A stretch of DNA of 36,627 nt from Streptomyces xanthochromogenes (GTDB lineage Bacteria > Actinomycetota > Actinomycetes > Streptomycetales > Streptomycetaceae): contig NZ_BMUZ01000025.1 of NCBI RefSeq assembly GCF_014650455.1, positions 1 through 36,627 of the forward strand, read 5' to 3'. Below, piece by piece: positions 19,501 to 26,536 of the stretch (positions are counted from its first letter, which is position 1; each line of letters starts with the position of its first letter). Made by a program: the position numbers and the translations under genes. The notes under the pieces were generated by a model. It did no database searches and was not told where the DNA came from. It was given only the letters and a program-made list of their open reading frames with translations.

Positions 19501-22500
19501 ACGGCGTCGAGGGCGGTCGCGAAGACGGGGTGTGAGCCGTACAGTTCCCGGCCCATGCCGAGGTGCTGGGCGCCCTGCCCGGTGAAGAGGAAGGCGGTGC
19601 GGCCCGCCGCGGCGGTACCCCTGATCACGTTCTGGGTCTGCTCGTGGCCGTCGGCCAGCGCTTCGAGCGAGGCGAGACGATCCTCGACGGTGTCGCCGAG
19701 GACGACAGCCCGTTCCTCGAAGGCGGTCCTGGTAGCCGCGAGCGACCAGCCGACGGAGGCGACGTCCGCCGTCTCGCCGAGGTGGGCGCGCAGCCTTCCG
19801 GCCTGGGCACGCAGCGCCGTCTCGTCTCGGGCGGAAAGGATCCAGGGCACATCGAGGCCCCCGTCGGCCGCCTCGGGCGCGGCATCACCGAGGACGACCG
19901 CGGCGGCTGCCGGGCCGGCCGCGGACGGGTGCGCGGTAGGCGCCGCAGTCGTGGCTTCGGCAGGGTCCGCGGCGGGGGCCTCGGGCGCCGGGAGCGCGGC
20001 CCCGTCCTTGGCCGGGTCGTGCTCGATGACTACGTGGGCGTTGGTTCCGCTGATCCCGAACGAGGAGATCGCGGCGCGCCGCGTGCTTCCCTCTCCGGGC
20101 CACGCCCGTGCCTCGGTGAGGAGTTCGACGGCGCCGGCGGACCAGTCCACGTGGGGGGTGGGGCGCTCGACGTGGAGTGTTCTGGGCAGTACGCCGTGGC
20201 GCATCGCCTGGACCATCTTGATGATGCCGCCGACGCCGGCGGCCGCCTGGGCGTGACCGATGTTGGACTTGAGCGACCCGAGGTACACCGGCTCCCGGCC
20301 CTCGCGCCCGCTGCCGTAGGTGGCCATGAGGGCCTCGGCCTCGATGGGGTCGCCGAGCCGGGTGCCGGTGCCGTGCGCCTCCACGGCGTCGACGTCCGCC
20401 GGCGTGAGCCGGGAGTCGGCCAGCGCCTCGCGGATCACCCGCTGTTGGGCGAGGCCGCTGGGTGCCGTGAGGCCGTTGCTGGCGCCGTCCTGGTTGACGG
20501 CGGAGCCGCGAATGACCGCGAGCACCTGGTGCCCGTTGCGGCGCGCGTCCGACAGCCGCTCGACGAGCAGCAGCCCGACGCCTTCGGACCAGCCGGTTCC
20601 GTCGGCGGACTCGGCGAACGACTTGCAGCGGCCGTCGGGGGCCAGCCCCCGCTGGCGCGAGAACTCCACGAACATGCCGGGCGACGACATCACGGCCGCG
20701 CCGCCGGCCAGTGCGAGATCGGTCTCGCCCGCGCGCAGCGAGCGCATGGCCAGGTGCAGGGCCACCAGTGAGGACGAGCAGGCGGTGTCGGCGGTGACCG
20801 CGGGGCCCACGAGGCCGAGTTGGTAGGCGATCCGGCCCGACATGACGCTGGTCGTGCTGCCGGTCAGCACATTGCCCTGGACGGCCTGCGGTGCGTCCTG
20901 CATCCGGGGCCCGTACTCCAGCGAGGTGGCTCCGACGAACACGCCGGTACGGCTGCCGCGCAGCGACTCGGGCAGCAGTCCGGCCCGCTCCACGGCCTCC
21001 CAGGAGGTTTCGAGGAGCAGCCGCTGCTGGGGGTCCATGCCGAGCGCCTCGCGCGGCGAGATTCCGAAGAACGCCGCGTCGAACTCGCCGGCGTCATGCA
21101 GGAATCCACCGTGCCGAACGGTGCTTGCGCCCTGCCGGTCGGAGTCCGGGTCGTACAGGTCGTCAGGCCAGCCGCGGGCCGTGGGGAACGAGGACACGGC
21201 GTCGCGTTCCTCGGACACCAGGCGCCACAGATCCTCGGGCGATGCCACACCGCCGGGGAATCGGCACGCCATGGAGATGATGGCGATCGGCTCGCCGTCG
21301 TCCGCCCGGGCGAACCCGGATCGGGCGGCCGGGGCGCCGGCCCCCATCAGCTCGGTCTCGATGAATGCGGTCAGTGCCTGCGGGGTCGGGTGGTCGAAGA
21401 GGAGTCCGGTGGGCAGGCGAAGTCCGGTGGTCCGCGCGAGCCCCGCGCGCAGCTCGGTGGTCATCAGCGAGGTGAAGCCGAGTTCCCTGAAGGGCGTCCG
21501 CGGATCGATGTGGTCGTCCGACGCGTACTCAAGGACCGCGGCGATGTGCTCGGTCACCAACTCGGTTACCGCGTGCTGCCGTTCACGATCGGAGAGGCCG
21601 GCCAGTCGGGCGCCGAGTTCCCCGTGCGGGTCCAGGGGGGCCGCTTCGTCGACGGCCGGTGTCTCCGCGTGGTGCACGCGGGGCTCGCTCGGCGTCGTGG
21701 GGCGCGCGGCGGCGTCGAACCAGTACCGCTTGCGTTGGAAGGCGTAGGTGGGCAGGTCGACACGGCGCGCGCCCGATCCGTCGAAGAGGGCCGGCCAGTC
21801 GACCTCGCCGCCGCGGACGGACAGGGTCGCGAGCGCGGTGAGGGCGCTGAGCGGCTCGGAGCGGTCGCGTCGCAGCAGGGGGATAGCCTCGCCGTGGTCC
21901 GGGTCCTCGAAGGAATCACGGGCGAGCGCCGTCAACACCCCGTCGGGGCCGGCTTCGAGCAGGGTGGTGACTCCCCGGGCTTCCAGGAAGCGCACTCCGT
22001 CCTGGAAGCGGACGGTGCGGCGGATGTGCAGGGCCCAGTAGTCGGGAGACGTCAGTTCCGCCGTGGTGGCCAGTGTTCCCGTGACGTTGGAGACGATCGG
22101 AATGCGCGGCGGGTGGAAGGCCAACCCCTCGATCGCGGTGCGGAAGTCGTCCAGCATGTCGTCCATGTGCCCGGAGTGGAAGGCGTGGCTGACCGCGAGC
22201 CGTGTGGTCTTGCGTCCCTGCTCGCGCAACTGAGCGGCCACGGCGTCGACCGCGTCGCGGTCCCCCGAGAGGACGGTGGACCGCGGCCCGTTCAGGCCCG
22301 CGATGGACACCCGGTCGCCGTGGCCGGCGAGCAGCGCGAGGACCTCGCCCTCGGTGGCCTGGACGGCGACCATGGTGCCGCCGGCGCGGGCCGACTGCAT
22401 CAGGCGTGCGCGCGTGGCCACCAGGAAAGCCGCGTCGGCCAGGTCGAGGACCCCTGCGACGTGGGCCGCGGTGACCTCACCTATGGAGTGCCCGAGCAGG

Positions 22501-24392
22501 AAGTCCGGGCGTACACCCCAGGACTCCAGCAGCCGGTACAGGGCGACCTCGACGGCGAACAGCGCGGGCTGGGCGTTCAGCGTCTCGTCGAGGCCCTCGC
22601 CGTCGCGCACCGTTTCGGCCACCGGTCGGTCGAGGTGCGGGTCGAGCGCCGCGGTCACCTCGTCGAACGCCGCCGCGTAGGCGGGGAAGGTCTCGTACAG
22701 TTCGCGGCCCATGCCGGCGCGCTGGGCGCCCTGGCCGGTGAACAGGACCGCGAACGGGGCACGGTCCGCGGTGCCGGTGACGACGCCCGGCGCGGTGCGG
22801 CCGGACGCCAGCGCCGCCATCGCCTTGAGGAGACCGGGCCGGTCGGGGGCGAGGACGACGGCGCGGTGCCGGAACGCGGTGCGCGTGGTGGCCAGGGACC
22901 AGCCCACGTCCACCGGCGAGGGGCCCGCCTCGTCTCCCGCCCATGAGAGCAGCCGGTCGGCCTGGGCGCGCAGCGCCGCCGGGCTCGTACCCGACACCAC
23001 CCACGGGAGCACGGCGGGAGCGCCGGACGCCTCGGGCGTCGTCGCGGCCGCCGCGGTCGGGGGGCCCTCGGTGATGACGACGTGGCAGTTGGTGCCGCCC
23101 ATGCCGAAGGAACTCACACCTGCCACCAGCGGGCGGTCGGACCGCGGCCACTCGGTCAGCTCGCGCTGCACGGCGAGCCCCAACTCCCGCAGTGGGATGG
23201 CGGGGTTGGGCGTCTCGAAGTTCAGGCTCGGCGGCAGCAGCCGGTGGTGGACGCTCAGCAGCACCTTGAGGAGGCCTGCGATGCCCGCGGCGCCTTCCAG
23301 GTGCCCGATGTTGGTCTTCACCGACCCGACCCGCAGCAGGTCCTCGTCGCCGCGTCCGGCACCGAGCGCGCCACCCAGGGCACGCGCCTCGATGGGATCG
23401 CCCACCGGCGTACCCGTGCCGTGCAGTTCCACGTACTGCACGTCGCCGGTGTCCACACCGGCCCGCTCCCCGGCGGCACGCACCACCTGGGTCTGTGCGT
23501 CCTCGCTGGGCACGGTGAGACCGTCGGTCGCCCCGTCGTTGTTCACCGCGCTGCCGCGGATGACACCGTAGATCCGGTCGCCGTCATCGACCGCGGTCCG
23601 CAACGGCTTGAGGACGACGACCGCGCTGCCCTCTCCGGGCACGAAGCCGTTCGCCCGGGCGTCGAAGGTGTAGGTCACTCCGTCCGCCGAGAGCGCGCCG
23701 AAGCGCTCCTCGGTGACGGTGTTCTCCGCCAGGAGGTTGAGGTTGACCCCGGCGGCGATGGCGGCGGCGGACTCGCCGGTGCGCAGGCTTTCGCAGGCCA
23801 GGTGCACCGCGACGAGCGAGGACGACTGGGCGGCGTCCACCGTCATGCTCGGTCCGCGCAGCCCCAGGTGGTGCGAGACCCGGTTCGCGATGACGCCTCT
23901 GTTCAGACCGGTCATGGTGTGCTGGGTCAGTGCGTCGGTGCCGCGCTGGTAGACGAGGTTGGAGTAGTCGTCGCGCAGGGTGCCCACGAACACGGCGGTG
24001 TCGGTGCCGCGCAGGGACGCGGGGACGATGCCCGCGTCCTCAAGGGCCTCCCACGCCAGTTCCAGCACGATCCGCTGCTGAGGGTCCATGGCCGTCGCCT
24101 CACGCGGGGAGACGGCGAAGAAGGAGGCGTCGAAGTCACCCACGCCGTCGAGGAACCCACCCCGGCTGACCGCGGTCGGCTCCTGGGCTCCCCACCGGTC
24201 TGCGGGGACGTCCCCGATCGCGCTCGTCCCACCGGTCAGGAGCTTCCAGAAGGCCGCGGGGCTGTCCGATCCCGGAAGCCTGCACGACATACCGACGACG
24301 GCGACCGGCTCGTCCCGGTCGATGTGCGCATCGACAACCACCGGAGCATTGTCACTCATCATGAATTTCGACTGCCCTTTCATATCTGGCAT
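10539..24392 (-). CDS. modular type I PKS: KSQ-AT-ACP / KS-AT-DH-KR-ACP / KS-AT-DH-KR-ACP
   Basis: A 4617-aa chain-initiating polyketide synthase. The ATG at 24392 is the longest start. ATGs at 24383, which is better spaced from AGGA, and at 24362 or 24359 are alternatives that do not affect any domain. The loading module is a KSQ (Gln189 in DAAQSSS replaces the Cys), an AT and an ACP. Two full extension modules follow, each with DH and KR but no ER. A C-terminal segment of about 80 residues after the last ACP (LAELDRVLPTIRSIIGHEESRALVATKL) looks like a docking domain, so the chain passes to another PKS outside this window. Every AT has GHSIG and HAFH, the malonyl-CoA signature. All KRs have the LDD motif of B-type domains, which normally leads to trans double bonds after dehydration. 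The predicted output is a six-carbon 2,4-dienoyl thioester. It sits 112 bases downstream of the aminotransferase on the same strand. Confidence 0.95.
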   Translation of the reverse strand: MPDMKGQSKFMMSDNAPVVVDAHIDRDEPVAVVGMSCRLPGSDSPAAFWKLLTGGTSAIGDVPADRWGAQEPTAVSRGGFLDGVGDFDASFFAVSPREATAMDPQQRIVLELAWEALEDAGIVPASLRGTDTAVFVGTLRDDYSNLVYQRGTDALTQHTMTGLNRGVIANRVSHHLGLRGPSMTVDAAQSSSLVAVHLACESLRTGESAAAIAAGVNLNLLAENTVTEERFGALSADGVTYTFDARANGFVPGEGSAVVVLKPLRTAVDDGDRIYGVIRGSAVNNDGATDGLTVPSEDAQTQVVRAAGERAGVDTGDVQYVELHGTGTPVGDPIEARALGGALGAGRGDEDLLRVGSVKTNIGHLEGAAGIAGLLKVLLSVHHRLLPPSLNFETPNPAIPLRELGLAVQRELTEWPRSDRPLVAGVSSFGMGGTNCHVVITEGPPTAAAATTPEASGAPAVLPWVVSGTSPAALRAQADRLLSWAGDEAGPSPVDVGWSLATTRTAFRHRAVVLAPDRPGLLKAMAALASGRTAPGVVTGTADRAPFAVLFTGQGAQRAGMGRELYETFPAYAAAFDEVTAALDPHLDRPVAETVRDGEGLDETLNAQPALFAVEVALYRLLESWGVRPDFLLGHSIGEVTAAHVAGVLDLADAAFLVATRARLMQSARAGGTMVAVQATEGEVLALLAGHGDRVSIAGLNGPRSTVLSGDRDAVDAVAAQLREQGRKTTRLAVSHAFHSGHMDDMLDDFRTAIEGLAFHPPRIPIVSNVTGTLATTAELTSPDYWALHIRRTVRFQDGVRFLEARGVTTLLEAGPDGVLTALARDSFEDPDHGEAIPLLRRDRSEPLSALTALATLSVRGGEVDWPALFDGSGARRVDLPTYAFQRKRYWFDAAARPTTPSEPRVHHAETPAVDEAAPLDPHGELGARLAGLSDRERQHAVTELVTEHIAAVLEYASDDHIDPRTPFRELGFTSLMTTELRAGLARTTGLRLPTGLLFDHPTPQALTAFIETELMGAGAPAARSGFARADDGEPIAIISMACRFPGGVASPEDLWRLVSEERDAVSSFPTARGWPDDLYDPDSDRQGASTVRHGGFLHDAGEFDAAFFGISPREALGMDPQQRLLLETSWEAVERAGLLPESLRGSRTGVFVGATSLEYGPRMQDAPQAVQGNVLTGSTTSVMSGRIAYQLGLVGPAVTADTACSSSLVALHLAMRSLRAGETDLALAGGAAVMSSPGMFVEFSRQRGLAPDGRCKSFAESADGTGWSEGVGLLLVERLSDARRNGHQVLAVIRGSAVNQDGASNGLTAPSGLAQQRVIREALADSRLTPADVDAVEAHGTGTRLGDPIEAEALMATYGSGREGREPVYLGSLKSNIGHAQAAAGVGGIIKMVQAMRHGVLPRTLHVERPTPHVDWSAGAVELLTEARAWPGEGSTRRAAISSFGISGTNAHVVIEHDPAKDGAALPAPEAPAADPAEATTAAPTAHPSAAGPAAAAVVLGDAAPEAADGGLDVPWILSARDETALRAQAGRLRAHLGETADVASVGWSLAATRTAFEERAVVLGDTVEDRLASLEALADGHEQTQNVIRGTAAAGRTAFLFTGQGAQHLGMGRELYGSHPVFATALDAVFDAFDGLLEHPLRDVMFAGPDDDAAELLHRTSYTQPALFAVEVALYRLSAHHGMTPDLLAGHSIGELAAAHVAGVFSLRDAATLVAARAGLMQSAPADGAMVALQGTEEEVRHALAGLEESVGIAAVNGPRSVIVSGDESVVTGIAADWRERGRRTTRLQVSHAFHSPHMDGVLARFREIAATVRFHPPTIPIVSTVTGRTATAEELTSAEYWTGQIRATVRFLDAVEELHRQGATVFVEVGPDGVLTALTQGALEDVTAVALMRHGHPERHTVSRALARAHTAGAPLDGATFCPGATPVDLPTYAFQRELYWLAPQPPADVRSLGLDTADHPLLTAAVELAGREDAVLTSRISLNSHPWLVDHAIAGTMLLPATAFLELAVAAGSHLGVPYVDDLTLEAPLTLPAGEAVRVQVAVGAPDGTGGRPFTIHAGPDGETDHTRRWTRHTSGTLTSSAPAAERSGQSVPWPPVGATAEPVDDLYARLAALGYAYGPAFQGVEAIWRDGTDVYAEVRLPAGAAETAARFGLHPALLDAALHPVVLDAGAAGPGDSILLPFAWSGVYLHAVGATALRVRIRPTGTHTVSLSLADGTGAPVADVESLTLRPVARNKLVAPTWKAADALYQVNWTAVGGAQPDTGPTWAEAGDDLSAVGAADVIVVRHHRPSDGDAHAPAVRVLGLVQEFLADERFADCRMVVVTSGAIATTSDEDVTDLAAAPVWGLVRSVQSEHPDRLVLVDLDSDATGAASAGDHRHPLTAAMATGEPQIAVRKGELRAPRLARAVLPDANDSLPELDRDGTVLITGGLGGLGALLARHLVTEHGVRHLLLTSRRGVEAPGARELAAELTEAGATVRIEAADVSVAAEVSALLATVDTAHPLTAVMHTAGVLDDATTLSLTPERLATVMRPKADAARHLHDLTRTLDLRAFVLFSSVSGLIGTAGQANYAAANTYLDALAQHRRAHGLPATSLAWGLWDGTQGMGSTLGAAALARWERAGMPPLTPAQGLALFDQALSTDAALLVPVPLEPSRIADEPHPILRDLVPTRIRRVAKRGAEGARASDWTRHIAALPEAQRKEAVLDLVRGHVAAVLGHATASSITPDRSFSDIGFDSMSGVALRNQLQQATGLRLPSTLVFDHPAPAAVAEYLLGRTAEEAGERKTPQVVARRGRTGTDEPIAIVGMACRYPGGVASPADLWRLVADGVDAVSEFPSNRGWDLEGLYDPDPENAGTSYTRHGGFLHDAGLFDSAFFGMAPREATAVDPQQRLLLETAWETFESAGIDPATLRGSATAVFAGAMYDDYPAHIAAAPGEFEGFLLAGNLSSVLSGRVAYTYGLEGPAVTVDTACSSSLVALHLAVNALRTGECDLALAGGVTVMSQPTTFVEFSRQRGLSSDGRCKAFAESADGTGWSEGVGLLLVERLSDARRNGHDVLAVVRGTAINQDGASNGLTAPNGPSQERVIRQALANAGLNAADVDAVEAHGTGTTLGDPIEAQALLNTYGQERPDDGAPLWLGSLKSNIGHSQAAAGVGGIIKMIQAMDHGVLPRTLHVDEPSRHVDWDAGAISLLTEPQQWLTADRPRRAGISSFGISGTNAHVIIEESGTTASRPTDPPAVSAPAASAWIVSARTEDALSAQAARLQAHIGENPDLTPADIGYSLAVGRAVLNHSAAVVGDADALRDGLDALARGGSAPSIQRGHRDGTGKTAFLFTGQGSQRVGMGRELYESAPAFARALDDVCKHLDPALPRPLKDVLFAAAGSAEAALLDRTVFTQAALFAVEVALYRWFEHHGVTPDLVMGHSIGEVAAAHVAGVLDLVDACHLVAERGRLMEAAPEGGAMAAIEAGEEEVRDALAALGEDGDRVAVAAVNGPRAVVISGDALVVERLTDAWRAEGVRAKRLGVSHAFHSPHMDTVLEEFRAAVARLTLRAPSIPVVSNLTGRPATDEELTSPDYWARHIRQAVRFHDGLRYLEEHGTTEFVELGPDGVLTAMVQQSLQGQAATAAPALRRNRPEAETALGVLASLHMRGTGPDWAKVFPGARRVPLPTYAFQQQRYWLDTPLPTADADGLGLNALHHPLLGAAVGIAARDEFLFTGRLSLRTHAWLADHAVAGTVLLPATGLLEMVARAGEQLGTERIDELTLAAPLVLPERGDVQIQVAVGASDGGRRTVEVHSRTGDGEWVSNAHGTLASDEMGTATDVGTGLAAWPPTDAVEVDLAGAYERLAEQDYAYGPAFQGLRRVWHGDGVVFAEVVLPEEPGADAGRFLLHPALLDAALHPLLPGVTSETGTARLPFSWSGVRLHAMGASALRVRLTLSDPSAETLDVSLLVTDAAGVPVASVESLALRPLSRDAVRGAAQSGQSGLFPVEWAEVTVPAEPVDMSSWAALSVAPVASVPSYPGLDGVARSGADTVLWSLMSQGAGGELNGAGVAGLARVELCRVLGRVQEFLADERLAHARLVVVTRGAVATTADEDVPDLVHAGVWGLLRVAQTENPGRVVLVDLDQDGETHLPAVLGLAEPQVAVRDGKLLVPRLGRVRQAVDAEAPRWDQGTVLITGATGVLGGVLARHLVVEHGARSLLLLSRRGGDAPGAAELERELTGLGAQVDFAACDVTDREALARVLAGSQVRAVVHTAGVLDDAVFGELTPDRLDAVAQPKIDAAWNLHELTRSQPLTAFVMYSSIAGLIGNAGQANYAAGNTFLDALAHHRRALGLPGTSLAWGLWSQSSTISGQLNETDLRRLARLGLVALPADRGMELFDRSLVTGQPVLAATYLDTGVLRRQGDQVLPILRGLVPAATRRRTAGSATGTDGGAGWGRQMVALPPAEREKAVVDMVRAQVAGVLGHSGSNAVEADRPFQEAGFDSLTAVELRNQLNSITGLRLPTTLVFDYPNPTAVAHHLLERLVDEQGPVAEPVLAELDRVLPTIRSIIGHEESRALVATKLRELLLLTDPAGDSGLGIAGGTVADTDLETASDEELFALLDDRE
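10803..15985 (-). other. PKS extension module 2: KS-AT-DH-KR-ACP
   Basis: KS: active Cys2977 in DTACSSS. AT: Ser3431 in GHSIGE and HAFH at 3534-3537, malonyl. DH: His3738 in HAVAGTVLLP and Asp3903 in HPALLDAALHP. KR: GATGVLGG loop, HTAGVLDD, catalytic Tyr4325 in QANYAAGN. ACP: Ser4495 in AGFDSL. All catalytic residues are present, so a second conjugated double bond is expected. Confidence 0.92.
16023..21302 (-). other. PKS extension module 1: KS-AT-DH-KR-ACP
   Basis: KS: active Cys1205 in DTACSSS. AT: Ser1694 in GHSIGE and HAFH at 1794-1797, malonyl. DH: His1995 in HAIAGTMLLP and Asp2164 in HPALLDAALHP. KR: GGLGGLG cofactor loop near 2430, LDD motif in HTAGVLDD, and catalytic Tyr2576 in QANYAAAN. 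ACP: Ser2742 in IGFDSM. No enoylreductase motif lies between DH and KR. The module should add a C2 unit and leave a trans double bond. Confidence 0.92.
21363..24314 (-). other. PKS loading module KSQ-AT-ACP
   Basis: The KSQ domain spans about residues 27-450. The Gln189 codon is at 23826-23828. The His residues of HGTGTP and NIGH are kept, as required for decarboxylating malonyl-ACP to acetyl-ACP. The AT (about 545-865) has nucleophile Ser636 in GHSIGE and HAFH at 736-739, i.e. malonyl. The ACP (about 930-1010) carries the phosphopantetheine Ser975 in LGFTSL, where the usual Asp before Ser is Thr. Confidence 0.9.
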
Positions 24393-24504
24393 TTCCTGGG
24401 GCCGGGCTCTTCTGCCGGGAACTTTCGACGCCGCTCGGAGTAATTAGTCGGTGGCTGATCGCCCATCGGGCACCGGTAAGCCGGTCACCTTGGCTGCAGG
24501 CCGG

Positions 24505-26118
24505 TCAGGAAGAGGTGACCAGCCGGTGGGATGCCTGGGCGCGGAGAATCTCGCAGGCATCGGTGAGTGCCTTTTCGATCCGGCCGATCTCGTCGTCCGT
24601 CAGCAGGACCGAGGGTTCGAAGCGCAGCGTGTTCGTCGCGCTCGCGGTCGGGAAGGTCCGGATGCCGTGGGCGTGCAGGAGATGGCCCGCGATCACATAG
24701 CCGAACATGCCGGTGCCGGCGGCTCCGGCGATCGTCTCGTCGTCGGCGAGGCTCTGGTCCTGGAACTCGAATCCCAGCATCAGCCCCTTGCCCCGTACGT
24801 CCTTGACGACATCGGGGAAGGCGGCACGGACCCGTTCGAGGGCGCCGTGCAGGGCGGCACCGCGTTCGGTGGCCTGCCGGTAGGCCCGGCCGTCATCGGC
24901 TTCGAGGAGTTCGAGCACCTTGAGCGCGATGTGGCACGAGAAACTGTCCTTGGCGAAGGTCGAGCTGTGCACGAGTTCGAACTGCGGCCGGTAACGGGAC
25001 TCCCGCACGAGCATCACGGACGCCTTGGCGAGACCGCCGCCCAGTGACTTGGCGAGTGCGTAGTAGTCGCCGCGAAGCCCGAGGTGGGAGCTGGCGAGCA
25101 GGGCGCCGGTGCGGCCCATGCCGCTCTGCACCTCGTCGATGACGACGGGGCAGTCGGCCGCCTCGCCGAACGCCTGGATGGACCGGGCGAGTTCCTTCGA
25201 CAGCGGGCGGATGCCGCCCTCGCCCTGGATCGGCTCCACCAGGAACGCGCAGAAGACGGGGTGGGGGTGTTCGACGACGCGGACGAGCCCGTCCTCGACA
25301 ACGAGTTGGAGGAGGGTGGCGCCCTCCTCCTTGAGGATCTCTTCCAGGGCCTCGGGCCGGTCGTCGGGGACGAACCGGGTCCGCACCCCCAGCGCGGCGA
25401 ACGGTTCCCGGTAGCCGGCGTTGTGGGTCAGTTGGACGCTGCCCATGAGTTTGCCGTGGAAGCCGCCCTCCAGGGCGAGGAACACCGGTGCCTTGGCGCG
25501 CAGTCGCGCGTTCTCCTCGGTGATCTTCGCGAGCGCGGCCTCGACCGCGTCCGCGCCACCGGCCGCGCCCGTCCCCGCGGGGCGCTCGACGCCCAGTCGG
25601 GTCAGCACCTCGTCCGGCAGGACCGCGGCGCCGCTGCCAACCGCCGCCCGCACCTGCTCGCCGGTGGCCTCGATCCTCTCGGTCAGCTCCGCGAGCCGCA
25701 GCACGCGGTCGAGTTCGGCATGCTTGACCGCGGCCTCGACGGCCTCGGCGCCACTGTTGGCGAAGGTGGCGAAGTACCACTCCTCGCTGCCGGTCTCGCG
25801 GCGGACGATCCTGTTCAGTTCGGCCGCCAGGCTGTTGGCGTAGGGGTGGGACGAGAACTGTGCGTGCACGGGGGTGTGGTCGTCCAGGAGCCGGCGGGCC
25901 ACGGCCAGGAGCTCCGGGTGGTTGTGCCCGAACATCAACGACCCGTAGCCCCCGGCACAGTCGAGGACCGGTATCTCGACGGACTCCCCGCCCGTTTCCG
26001 ATCGGCGGTACAGGGTGTTCCCCTCCGCACGTACGTATTCGACGTCGAGTCCAGCCGTCGCCAGAAGGGCCCGCAAATTGGGCTCGGCCAGCTCGGGTAC
26101 AGCGTTTTCGGAATTCAT
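24505..26118 (-). CDS. PLP-dependent class III (omega-type) aminotransferase with a central insertion
   Basis: A 537-aa aminotransferase. The ATG at 26118 has GAGGGAG five bases upstream; the open frame continues further but lacks another good start. Signature elements are GYGSLMFGHNHPE (substrate lid region), FANSGAEAVEAAVKHA (Ser122, PLP phosphate), GGFHGK (His221), VVIDEVQSGMGRTG (Asp328, pyridine nitrogen) and ALAKSLGGG with PLP-binding Lys357. The stretch between NSGAE and FHGK is about 99 residues, where typical enzymes have roughly 30. The extra part is charged and helical (LAELTERIEATGEQVRAAVG, EAALAKITEENARLRAK), which explains the unusual length. Beside a PKS with terminal reductive release, it most likely aminates the polyketide aldehyde, the role of CpkG in coelimycin synthesis. 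The amino donor is unknown. The control region upstream contains a SARP-like repeat. Confidence 0.88.
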   Translation of the reverse strand: MNSENAVPELAEPNLRALLATAGLDVEYVRAEGNTLYRRSETGGESVEIPVLDCAGGYGSLMFGHNHPELLAVARRLLDDHTPVHAQFSSHPYANSLAAELNRIVRRETGSEEWYFATFANSGAEAVEAAVKHAELDRVLRLAELTERIEATGEQVRAAVGSGAAVLPDEVLTRLGVERPAGTGAAGGADAVEAALAKITEENARLRAKAPVFLALEGGFHGKLMGSVQLTHNAGYREPFAALGVRTRFVPDDRPEALEEILKEEGATLLQLVVEDGLVRVVEHPHPVFCAFLVEPIQGEGGIRPLSKELARSIQAFGEAADCPVVIDEVQSGMGRTGALLASSHLGLRGDYYALAKSLGGGLAKASVMLVRESRYRPQFELVHSSTFAKDSFSCHIALKVLELLEADDGRAYRQATERGAALHGALERVRAAFPDVVKDVRGKGLMLGFEFQDQSLADDETIAGAAGTGMFGYVIAGHLLHAHGIRTFPTASATNTLRFEPSVLLTDDEIGRIEKALTDACEILRAQASHRLVTSS

Positions 26119-26194
26119 GTCGCTCCCTCGGGACGCGTGACGAGTTTGTGCGGCAGGAGTGGAGAGCGCTCCTGATGCCGGATACATCTTGCGG

Positions 26195-26239
26195 GAATTA
26201 CCGTCCCGGCCATTCCAGTGTTCGGTCACGTCCGAGTCA
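26195..26239 (-). promoter_or_regulatory. candidate SARP-activated promoter of the aminotransferase/PKS operon
   Basis: On the minus strand three heptamers, TGACTCG, TGACCGA and TGGAATG (26239-26211), are each separated by four bases, giving the 11-base periodicity typical of SARP binding sites. A TAATTC box (26200-26195) lies ten bases further downstream, about 77 bases before the aminotransferase start. The third heptamer is the weakest. Nothing else in the 26119-26593 gap looks functional apart from a purine-rich tract near 26300-26340. Confidence 0.35.
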
Positions 26240-26536
26240 TCCGGGCGGCCCGGCGAGAAGGTGAACCATTGATTACTGGGCAATGAGGTGCCGAGGCCAG
26301 GAAGAGAGGGAGTGGGGAGATTGGGGAGTGGTGAGATGGACGGGGGCCGGCGCGGAATGGCCACGCGCATCGGTCCGTTCGACGGGCATGCCACGCCCGC
26401 GCCCCTGCCGGCGGCCGGTCGTCGGCCTGCTGGGCGAATCGCTCGGGCGGCAGCCGCCCCTCCGTCGATCCGGAAGGCGGGCGGGCGGACGCATCACGGG
26501 CCACGTCCCGCCGATGTACGGCGGAGCCCCACGGTC

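Noticed and set aside
16023..21302. possible enoylreductase domain in the DH-KR interval
   Set aside because: The interval fits the KR structural subdomain only and lacks the NADPH-binding motif of ER domains; the same holds for the other two extension modules.
10803..21302. long stretches of near-identical DNA between the two extension modules as mobile repeats
   Set aside because: They correspond to conserved KS and AT coding sequence; homology between modules explains them.
23826..23828. Gln in the first KS considered as a broken, inactive ketosynthase
   Set aside because: Cys-to-Gln with the rest of the domain intact and first position in the protein is the established KSQ loading decarboxylase, not a pseudogene.
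26300..26340. purine-rich G-tract as a G-quadruplex
   Set aside because: Only three runs of three or more G are present, one short of a canonical quadruplex.
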